From positions 48,385,247-48,449,246 of the forward strand of contig CM055098.1 of the NCBI GenBank assembly GCA_029204225.1: DNA of 64,000 nt, in the 5' to 3' direction. The notes under the pieces were generated by a model. It was not told the origin of the DNA. It did no database searches and worked only from the letters and a program-made list of their open reading frames with translations. The number at the start of each line of letters is the position of its first letter. Position 1 is the stretch's first letter. Positions 54,781 to 64,000 of this stretch are shown piece after piece. The translations under genes and the position numbers were made by a program. Source of the stretch: Diphasiastrum complanatum (Eukaryota > Streptophyta > Lycopodiopsida > Lycopodiales > Lycopodiaceae).

Positions 54781-55137
54781 AATCGAGCGAGCCTTGTAGA
54801 TCCCTCTACTTTTTTCTTTTGTTTTTTTTGGCTGTTGATTTCTTGGCTTCTTTCTCTGGTGAAGCAGAAAAGCAACCGTGAGATATTTTCAGCTTTCCAT
54901 CTCCCTTTCTCTCCTTTTGTTTCCTCGTATTTGATTGCATCGATCCGATCCATCTTCAGCATTTGATCGGATTTGCTGCAAGCTCTGTTGTCATTATTGG
55001 TTTTGATATCTGTCTTCCTTTCGTTTTTGGGTTCACAACAAGGGGTGGGGTGGGGTGGGGTGTGGGTGCTGGCTGATACTGGGAAGTTGAGAGCGGTTGA
55101 TTCTGTTCTGCTGTGACTGGAACGAGGAAGGGATTGA

Positions 55138-55540
55138 TCGGAAGCAGATTCGGATCCAAAGTACTTGGTTTGCTTGCTACGGATTTTGAATTTCCGAAGT
55201 ATAATTTCAGCTGCTTTTCTGACAAAAGAGTTTTGAGAGTAGTTGGAAGTTGGAAGCAGATCCGGATGGAAAGCACTTGGGTTCCTTGCTATGGATTTGG
55301 AATGTTTGAAGTACAATTTGGAAGGTGAATCCTGAAGAAGGATTATGATTTTCTGACGAAATAGAGTTTCAAGGGTAGTCGGAAGCAGATTTGGATCGAA
55401 AACGCTTGGTTACTTTGGTATAGGTTTTGAAAGTTCGAAGTACAATTCAGCGGGTAAATCCTAAAGAAGGATTAGATTTAGATCGAAAGCACTTGGGTTC
55501 CTTGCTCCAGACTCTGAATGTTCGAAAGTAAAATTTAGCA
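55138..55540 (+). repeat. Leader repeat of ATL-B, about 90-120-bp unit, four copies
   Basis: Copies begin near 55138, 55253, 55381 and 55467 with GGAAGCAGATTCGGATCSAAA-like words, then CACTTGG-TTCCTTGCTAYGG, TTTGAATGTTCGAAGTACAAT and GAAGAAGGATT. ATL-A has a single counterpart at about 26190-26260 (TTTGGATCGAAAGCATCTGG), so the expansion is specific to ATL-B. It lies upstream of the ATG, in the leader or a leader intron. Confidence 0.75.
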
Positions 55541-55740
55541 GGTAAATTATGAAGAAGTGGAGCATGTTTTTCTGTCATCGAATTATCAAAGCTGCCGGTT
55601 CGAGAAACATGACCAGATAATCAGAAGATCAGTTACACCTTATCACGTTAGTGTGGGCTTAAGCCACGAGAAGATCCTGACTATAGAAATTTTTATTACC
55701 GTCATTTTGGTTGTAGACGAGAAAAGATAGCGCCAGAGAG

Positions 55741-58700
55741 ATGTCTGAACGACACAGTGCCTCGCGGAGTTCCCCCTCTTTCTGTCCACATGCTCCTTGC
55801 TACTCAACACCTTCCACTATCAAGATTTATCAGGCAGTCATGATTGGATTGCCTCTTTTGTTCACTGTGATTCTTTTAGTCCTCCTAATTTGCAGCTTTT
55901 ATTTGATACGTCGACGAAATGCACAAGCTTCCTCACGACTCCGGGCGCAGTTATTTGCTCGTAGCAGATTGAATGCGGTAAGAAGCCATTCAATTCTCTG
56001 CTGATTGTATCACTAAGAGTTGCTACGGTTTAGTTGTCACTGGATTCTATTTCGATGTCTATGACTCTTACTATTTTGAAGTTCACCTTTATTTTGTGGT
56101 AAGAAAATTCTATTGGCGGACCCTTGGGCATCGATGCTTCTGTGTTGATCCATGTAAGATTGAGCTGGCTTGCCAGAACTGGTAATGGCTTTCAAAATTA
56201 GGGTGGATTTGTTGAGTAAGAAAATTTAAATATATCCAATTGTCATTCGTAGGTTATCCATGTAGTTTTCATTGTTCTGCAACGCACAAGGAGCAAATAT
56301 CATCCTGAACAGCGATTGGGGATATTGTACATCAAACTTTAATTTTGTTGCTGAAAATCCTATCAAAGAGATTCGACTGGACTGGCTCGTGACACGAGCA
56401 TTATTTTAAGCAAGAATTGACTTATGATTTATGCAAATGTTGGATATCTTTCTCTGCGCTAGCTTGAAATAGCACTTTAATATATAGATTTAAGTTGAGC
56501 TTTTTGTCAATGTTGCGTGTTGGGATCCTATTTGAACTTCGTTATTTGGGTTGTGTTTGGTTTTTCTGTACAGTCAGCAGCAAACAACAGCCTTTGCAAA
56601 ATATTCCGAGATTCTCTACCAGTAACCATGTTTGATGACAAATTCTCCGGCTTCAATGAGGACATTAAGTAAGTACATTAAGTAAGTACATTAAGTAAGT
56701 ATTGTAAGTATTTTAAACTAGCAAAGTTATGCACTTGTTCTGATTGCAGACCCAATCGCCTAGCCACTAGCCATCAGTCTAACGCCAGAAGGGCTGGTAC
56801 CAAGGTATAGAGGATGTAGAGAAGCCCCAACTAATATATGGGAGAGTTTCAAGGCAAAGAGTTACTTATGGGATATTGAGAATTCCTGTGCGTGGCTTGC
56901 AACTAAACATTTCGCAACATAGACTGTACTTCAAAAGAGTGCATCCACGCCGTAAGCACTAAACGATCATTTTTACCCGACATATGCATCATATAGTATT
57001 CTTCTAGCTTATTCCACACACATAAGAATTTCTGCCGGTTGAGTCTTAAAAATAGCAAGCGTTGAGAGAAGAAAAAAGAAAAGAAATAAGTAGCAATCGG
57101 GTTTGGTGATTATAATTCAGGAGCTCAAAACATAGATTCTGCAAACATATTCGCCTTTCTTAGTTCGGAACTTTCTTGCTTGATGTGTAGTTGTTTATAT
57201 TATTTGCTAATTGATGATTGCACGAGGGTATTATATTCAGATGTCAAGCGTGATAAATTCGATAGCCCAAAATATTGTGATTTGGTGCACATGCAAGGGT
57301 ATATTCTCTAGTATCTACTATAGTAGCTATCATTCTGCATTCGCCAATTACTGAGGTACACATTCAAAGCCAACATTTCTTTTTCGATGTGCAGTGTGAT
57401 ACCTTGCTTGGGTTACGATTCCATCAATCTATGTTCTCAAGAAGCCTAGTCAGTTGTCAGCATGAAAAATTGTTCTGAGAACCTCGAGTTTTTTCATATT
57501 AACCGAAACTTGCTTACATGTGGAACGTCTTTCTAAAAGATCATTGATTTCGTGCTGATGTAGACTAAATGCTATTGTTCTGGAGCTGAGGGCTCTTTCG
57601 TATTCTGACTTTGACCCGTGAGGTTCGTTTCTCGTTCGATGGATTATTGAAGAGGCCTCCATTACTTTTTCAGAAGGCTATTTAATACTCTTTCTTATTC
57701 GGCAGAATCTAGTGTATGTAGACATTTAACATCTCAGCAGGTAAACATTACCATACTTACTCCACAGAATGTAATTCATGGCGACAGTCATTAGTGGTGT
57801 CCGCACATTTTTTTTTTTTTTACAACATGACCCACCTAGATTAGATATACCTCAAAATTCTGCTTTTCTAGAAAGGAGATCTCTAAAAGACTATTTTCAA
57901 GCGGCAAAAAAATCAGTCGATATGTTGTTGTGGTCCACAGGGAAGTGCCACATCTGACTGGCTTCTACTCACGGATCTATATCCGTCGTATGACAAGTAT
58001 AGTTTGAAATTTGAAGTATTTATTTTATGCAGATTGGAGTGTATATTATTGTTGCTAATTTGATCCGTGCTAAGAGGTTGAAAGCTACTACGTTCTTGAC
58101 TTGGTTTATATATACGTATCTGCTCACTTTTTGCGGCATATAAAATAAAAGGTCGCTGTACTGCTGACATTAAGTGACGGTGCTATTGTTCTGTGCTTTT
58201 TGTTGAGTTTAGTTTTGCATTTTGTTGGTGGATTTTATTCGCTAGCAAGGGTCGATGATGCATTTGTTATCTCCGATGTACATATTGAGAACCTTTCCTG
58301 ATATGCAGATGATTTTGCAAGAAGATACATTGTTTGAATCTCCGTGTTAGATTCTATTTAATTGTGAACATTCACATTTGTTCAAATTTCAGGCGTTTTA
58401 TTTTACCATCAGCATTCACATATATTCATATTTGCCTGAAAACAAAGGGAACGCATTAAACCCAGTATAACGCATTGGTGTGTAATTGCTCTGCAGATGT
58501 CCTGTCTGTCTGAATGACTTTGTACTCAACGAAAAGTTGCGAAAACTGCCTGTTTGCGGTCATTGTTTCCACTTAGACTGCATCGATGAATGGATTCAGA
58601 GCAACTCTACTTGTCCAGTTTGCCGAAGTACGCTTATTGTAACCAGGAAGGTCGTTCCACTTAAAGTTCCTGTTCGTCCAGCAGCAGTTGGATCGAGTCA

Positions 58701-58833
58701 ATCAACTGGAGCACAAAACAGTAGTCTAGTGGAGAGCGCTGAAGCCAGTGAGGCACCCCAATCTCGGACCATTGGAATTTCCGATGCAAATACAGCACCA
58801 CCAGAAGTAGCGGATGGTCTATCCAATGTTTAA
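55741..58833 (+). CDS. ATL-B: RING-H2 E3 ubiquitin ligase, paralogue of ATL-A
   Basis: Exons 55741-55977, 56574-56668 and 58497-58833 give 222 residues. Ser/Cys-rich start, TIKIYQ, one membrane span (residues 32-55, VMIGLPLLFTVILLVLL) then IRRR. The GLD-type motif is degraded to NSLCKIFRDSLPVTMFDDKF. RING-H2 at 112-153 has all eight ligands (CPVC, CGHCFHLDC, CPVC). After it, TLIVTRKVVPLKVPV and a Ser/Ala/Glu-rich tail. Introns fall at the same codons and phases (0 and 2) as in ATL-A, with lengths 596 and 1828 nt. Splice sites: GCG/GTAAGA, TGTACAG, TTAA/GTAAGT, CTCTGCAG. GTAAGTACATTA is repeated just after the second donor. Both copies look intact, so the pair is probably a functional duplication. 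Confidence 0.9.
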
Positions 58834-59915
58834 TGGAAATTGCAATGCTGTCTTTTATAGCAACCCACTACAAGCACCTCCAGGAGGGGAAGACCATCTG
58901 CTAAGGGCTGTTTGTTCTACTTAGCATGATCTCAATACCTTACTTCTGGTAACAGTTGAGATAACCCTTCTATTATACAACAGTTGAGACTGACTCCTAC
59001 AATAGACCTGCGGAAACTAGTGATTGTAGATATTTAACCTGCTTGAAATGCCTTAAACACTTTGTGATAATTCTGTAATGATTACAATTGAGGAGTAATT
59101 GAGGAATTTTCTCATCAGCCGGCCCACTTCAAGGGCACAATTGAAATGAAGTCTTCTAGATCTATAATTTCGAATTGCAGCACCACTATATAGTGCTCAC
59201 CATTGTTTATTATTGTATTGAGATCTGACTTCCCAGATGGAACCATTCTTTGCCTCTCTCTCTTCTCCGTGTTCAATCTTTTTGGTTAATGGTTGATTCC
59301 TCAAGAACCTCTCCATGTCACCTGATTTTGGCTTTTTACGTTGAAATCTAACCAACTTGGAGGTGCCGCTTATCTCTTAAAACAGTTCAATTGTATGGCT
59401 GCTTTGAGGAATTTTTGGGGGCAAGCTCCCCTCATAAACTCTCTAAAAAGAACTCATTGTTTAGGGGTAGGTCTAGGTTATATTGTCAAAACTTCCCATT
59501 TGTTCCTTTTAACAAAAAGCAAAAGATGTTGCCCAGTTTTTTTTACTTAGACACTTCCACCCTGGCCTGATCTGGAGTTTCTTTAAACAAAACACATATG
59601 AATACAAAAGTGTGCATGTAGAAAGTAAAGGCCATAAGGTGAAATGAGATGCTCTGATGCAACTATAGCAAAGCAAAAATTTAACAAAGTAGATGTTGAA
59701 AGCTTACGATGCAAGTCGCTCGCTAAGATAGATGCAAGTTTAGGTGGTGCTTGAAGCATTGAAGCAATTGTTCCTACAATCACGACACGTTGAAATTTTG
59801 TGTGTGCTTGAGTGCATTGTAAAGTGGTAGAAACTCATTAACGATAGTAATGCATAATGATAATTAAAGGTGAGGCATTACATCCTTGAAGTTTCATTGA
59901 GAATCCTACACTAGT
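58834..59915 (+). other. ATL-B 3' flank
   Basis: Presumed 3' UTR then intergenic sequence. No gene recognised. Short open frames at 59341-59550 and 59583-59783 show no family features. Confidence 0.5.
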
Positions 59916-59919
59916 TGAC

Positions 59920-59995
59920 AAAAGATCATCAATTATCTTATGTAGGCACCCATATGTTTCCAAAGCAAAAGGAATAAAGTCATCACCAGGAGCAC
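59920..59995 (-). pseudogene. Fragment of the restriction-type LINE
   Basis: Minus strand: PGDDFIPFALETYGCLHKII, matching NEDFIPFALETYGCLHKKF at the end of the LINE at 31490-34083. About 25 codons, so a second, nearly erased copy of that family. Confidence 0.7.
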
Positions 59996-60193
59996 AATGA
60001 CAAAAAACATGTTCTCTTTGTTTTTACCCTTCCATGGTCAAACAATTGACAAAGATTTGGCTCTTGGATTCATATCCAAATGTATGAAAGCTAAAGTAGA
60101 CTGTTATGTCCATGCCTTGTTCAAAGGATTCAAAATCATCCTTGACATGAATACTCGGTACTCCAATGTACGAGTTTATTAATTATGCCTTGC

Positions 60194-60310
60194 CATTCCA
60201 AACTAGGCCATTAATGTAATTAATAACCTTGTGAGAGCCCATGCATTGGTTACAACACGTCATTCCAGACGAGGCCAGTAAGGTAATTAATAACCTTGTG
60301 AGGCCCAGAC
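60194..60310. repeat. Tandem duplication, about 67-bp unit
   Basis: Copies start at 60194 and 60261 and share CATTCCARACKAGGCCA and GTAATTAATAACCTTGTGAG. Non-coding. Confidence 0.75.
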
Positions 60311-60585
60311 ACACTAATTGGAGTTAGTACATGGTTTAGGACAGTCAATGCATGTGTAGAGTATCAATATCAATGGAATTTCTCATTTGGGGAGATTATG
60401 CCTTGCATGACTACATGGACATTGGGGACTTGGGCCTATATAGGTTTTGGAAACTCGCCCTACTCCATCATTCTATTGGTAATTCATTGCCAAGTCCTCT
60501 ATCTCTACTCTTGCTTCCTATTTTTTGGCTCGGGGGTGAAGCTATTGGAGATTGATCGGTTGTTTCTACTTGGTTGGGTGGTCCA

Positions 60586-60740
60586 TGTGAAGGATTTCAG
60601 ATCATTCAAGATCCAATCCATGTCCTTGATCTTTGGTTACAATAAGGAGCAAACCAACAATCCTGCCAATGTAGAAAAATCAGCATCCACATACAAAATG
60701 AGATGCAAACTCTAAGAGATACTGATCAAACATGAACCAA
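60586..60740. repeat. Repeat X, second copy (partial)
   Basis: TGTGAAGGATTTCAGATCAT, then GATCTTTGGTTACAAT, CCTGCCAATGTAGAAAAATC and ATGCAAACTCTAA, collinear with 49749-49900. Similarity fades after the AACATAAAAT word. No ACTCGCC array in this copy. Confidence 0.65.
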
Positions 60741-62384
60741 AACATAAAATATGTTTGTTGTCCGTACAATTACGGTACCCTACTGTATTTCACATGTGTG
60801 GAACCGAAAATAGCAAAATATGAGCAATCTACACACAAGATTGCAAGATATCACCAAGATAGTGCACCAATGAGTAGTAGAACCCAAAGAAAACCATGTA
60901 TAATGATGAAATGAGAGAGAGAAGAGAGAAGATGTGTCTCTCCACGAGTTACATCCTTTTATAGAGTTTCCAAACCCTATTTGGCCACTTGCCTTTCCCT
61001 CCAAAATGTAAACCCTACTATTTTTGGTCTAGATTCAATGTACCCAAAGTTCAAATTTGAATCTCTCTCAAACTCGACTACCAACTTTCCCACACTTTCA
61101 AAAAGTGTTGCAAGTTTTTTTCTTAAAGTTTGATAGTATGTTGTTGTAAAATAGGCTTGTAGAGCTTGCCAAAGGTTAAATCAAAGTCTTTTGAAGCTAT
61201 CCCTGAAGTTAGAGCCAATATTTTAGAGAATTGTGGGTGTAGAAGGCCGAAAAAAGCCAAAAAAAAAAAATAGTCTTTTTTGGTGATTTTTGGGGGATGG
61301 ATTACTTTCAATCCACAAGGGGATAATGCTGGGAATTATAAATTTTGTACTCCTCTTGACCTATCCAACAAGCTATCAGACCTGTAATTTGGTGGCCGGG
61401 GGCTTATGCTCCAAATTCATCAAGTTTGTAGCCAAGCGCCCTTCTACAAATCAAGAAATCTTCATGCTTGGCCCCTACTGCTTCTTAGGACCTATATGAA
61501 GGCTTCACGGAAGTCTAATAGATTGTTTAAAACTGTTGGTAATGTCACTTTTGGGCTTGGGGAGGTGTTTGCACGTTTTTGCATGCATGGGCCTGGAAAA
61601 AGTGCTAGCTACTATAGAATTTCTGGTGCTCTGTTCTCACACATGTGAAGCTGAGGTGGCATGATGAGATGTCAATCATCTTGATCACATGGTCTCCCTC
61701 CATACTATGCTTTACAGCACCTAATTTGGTGCACCGTGGCTCAAGATATGGTCGTTTGAAATTTTGGTAGTTTTGTGAGTAAAATTGTTGAAATCCGTCA
61801 ATGTTCTAATTGCATGCTTGCTTCTTTTTCTAATGTGATGAAATGTGCTTGTATGGATTTGTTGCATGTTGAATCTGATGAGGTTTCTGACATGCATGAA
61901 GGATTTACAATCATTTTGAGTGGTCATATGCATGTGCTCTGACGGTTGGGCCACAAATTAGTGATTTTGGTTGACAATTTTCCGTAAAACTGAATTTTAC
62001 GTAAAAATTTCATAATGGACAATAGCAGTTAATGTCGTGTGTTTTGCATGCCAGGTTAACATTATGTTGGTAAGATTAAAAATTGAACTGAATGTCGATT
62101 TTTCGATTTCGATTGCCTATATACTGACTATGCTTTTTGTTGAATTTTAAGTTACATAAATTTTATAAAATTAAATTAAACTCCAAAAATTCAGAATTTT
62201 CAGATTTTTAATTTTAATTTTATTATATTTTTTTTTTCAGTTTTTTGAATTGTCTATGAAATGAACTAAGATTAGTGATTCGACAATACTGGAGTTAGAA
62301 TTGGTCAACTGTACTTCACTTAAAATGAAGAATAGACGTATTCATTAACTAAGGTTAGTTGATTCCTGGACTAGATGATTCAAG
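60741..62384 (+). other. Unclassified, upstream of a Gypsy element
   Basis: AT-rich, with strong A/T skew near 62150-62250. The lower part may include the LTR and leader of the Gypsy that starts at 62385, but no primer site or LTR end could be fixed. Confidence 0.45.
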
Positions 62385-64000
62385 ATGGCTGAAGAAGCTG
62401 CAAATCAAGTTGTGCCAAATCCAAATATACCTTCATATATGCAAATTTACCAGCAATTGAGTGTGGCGCTCAATGACATGACTTATCAGAATAATATGAG
62501 AGACCAGCAAATGGAAGTTCTATTGAACCATATAAAGCTATTGTCTTCTCCGAATCTTGGATTCCAACCTGAAACTTATTCTGGAGAGAAGAAGGAGAAA
62601 AAAAACCGGAAGTTGTGGAGGATTGCATCGTGAAGTGGAGTAGTTACTTCAACTTATGGGATTCATGATGAGAAAAAGATCGAAAGTATCGTGTTATTCC
62701 TACGTGGCAAGGCGTTGTTGTGGTGGCGAGATCTGACGGTGAAGCCCACGACCTGGGAAGTTTATGCAGAGGTCTTTAAAAAAGATTTCCTAATAGCAAA
62801 TGACGTTGACTATTGCCAAAAGTTTGTGAATTGCAAGATTGGCAATAAGAGCTTGGACACTTATATCCAGAAATTTATGATCTCTGAAACAAAGTTTCAT
62901 CATTCGATTCTAAATTGGCATTATGGCAGTTTATCCTAGGTTTGCCGACTATCAAAACGAATGCAAGAGAAATGTGCTTCCATGCCTCGAGGATGCTTTT
63001 CTGATAGCAAAAGCATACAGCTCCACGATGGTGGCATCCAGGAAGCAATTTCAACAGATTTCAACCACTTTGAGAACCAAGAAGAGGAGGAAGCGAGGTC
63101 CAGACCGAGATCCTAAATATTTTGACAAATTGGATCAATTGGCATCAGAACCATAGACACCGAAGAAGAAAAAGTCAAATAAATCTATGTCTCGAATGTA
63201 GGCTAAGAAACCAAATCTATGTTTCATTTGCAATAAGCCTAGACATATGATGGAGTTTTGTTTTGAGAGAAAGAAACCTACAACATAGAGGATTGAAATC
63301 TTAGGGGGTAAAGGTAAAACTTTGAAAATTAACTTGTTTGATTGTGAGTGTGAATGTTCTTTTAGTATTGCTTCTTTCTTGCCTAATGAACTATTTCGTT
63401 TGACAAGCATAGTTAAAGATCAAGAAGTTAGTATTTTACTAGACAATGATTTCACTCATAACTTCATTAATTCTCATCTTGTGCAAAAACTCAACCTGTC
63501 AATTGAAGCCAACAATCATACATATGTAGTTTATCTAGCTTCAAGAGCAGAGTTGGAAACTTGGTACGTGAAAGTGCCGAATCCCCCAGTTTTGATACAA
63601 GGACAGAGAATTAGTTAGTTTTCATGGTTTGGCCTAGCCCACACTCATTTAATTTTTGGTTATAAATGGTTAATTTAATAAATCACCTTCTCTGTGATTT
63701 GAGAAACATGTTCTCACTTTCAAGGAGGGTGATAAGGTAGCTACAAGAGCCATCCGTCGGATGGAATCTCTATAGTTGATATAATGGAATCCTCTGCAAT
63801 TCTTGACTCAATAAGTTTAGATCACAAACAAGCAATGAAAAATCAAATCATAAGTGAATTTAAAGATGTTTTTCCATCAGATTACCTCATGGTTTACCAC
63901 CATTTAGGTCAGTAGACCACATGATAGAGTTAATTCTAGAAAGTCAACCTATCTCTAGACAGCTTTATAGGTTCTCTTAGAAAGAAGAGATAAAGATTTC
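62385..64000 (+). pseudogene. Gypsy gag, protease and RT start (runs out of window)
   Basis: Plus strand: MAEEAANQVVPNPNIPSYM, then after a frameshift ESIVLFLRGKALLWWRDLTV and NKSLDTYIQKFMISETKFHH (gag, 62675-62900). Knuckle LCFICNKPRHMMEFCFE (63215-63270). Protease ILLDNDFTHNFINSHLVQKL (63430-63490), where the usual D-S-G is D-N-D, so probably inactive. RT entry EFKDVFPSD and, in another frame, DHMIELILESQPISRQLYRF (63850-63980). TGA and frameshifts throughout. The RT palm lies beyond the window. Confidence 0.8.

Noticed and set aside
54717-55316. 199-codon minus-strand frame
   Set aside because: Antisense across the ATL-B leader repeats; Lys/Ser-rich without domain features.
59997-60182. 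61-codon frame beginning MTKNMFSLF
   Set aside because: No family resemblance found; adjoins a LINE fragment on the other strand, so probably chance.

Overview
This is a stretch of plant nuclear DNA from a large, repeat-rich genome. Three host genes can be supported, all on the + strand. (1) The last four coding exons of a HINT3-type histidine-triad (HIT) nucleotide hydrolase lie between 2344 and 20681, split by introns of about 12.1 kb and 5.7 kb. (2) and (3) Two paralogous, ATL7/58/59-like RING-H2 ubiquitin ligases, called here ATL-A (26456-30822) and ATL-B (55741-58833), share the same three-exon structure. The introns, the plant-specific families and the mix of LINE, Copia, Gypsy, hAT and restriction-endonuclease-type LINE elements fit a non-flowering vascular plant such as a fern. 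The lineage is an inference, not a demonstration.

Layout. 1-968: minus-strand hAT transposase relic. 1135-1721 and 2766-3473: two non-autonomous DNA elements with terminal inverted repeats. 3559-9130: two plus-strand LINEs head to tail. 9190-12440: Copia gag relics and a four-copy tandem repeat. 14468-14890: two HINT3 exons. 15500-16620: a LINE relic. 16897-19912: a minus-strand LINE that has lost its reverse transcriptase. 20598-20681: last HINT3 exon. 22420-23965: Copia relic. 24861-30822: ATL-A with promoter and leader minisatellite. 31490-34083: restriction-endonuclease-type LINE. 36000-48060: stacked Copia and Gypsy relics, interrupted at 42768-47297 by a young LTR element that carries only gag and protease. 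48570-50960: Gypsy gag pieces. 54191-58833: ATL-B with promoter and leader repeats. 62385-64000: Gypsy gag-protease-RT start, running out of the window.

The most interesting signals are: a composite promoter module (CCGTTGGAT and GCCACGTG with start-to-start spacing of 32-34 nt) that occurs three times, plus one degenerate match, in front of ATL-A and once in front of ATL-B; a LINE family with a (TC)n tail and a C-terminal PCNA-binding-like motif; the gag-protease-only LTR element; and the hidden HINT3 gene. Positions come from reading by eye. Boundaries of degenerate elements are approximate.
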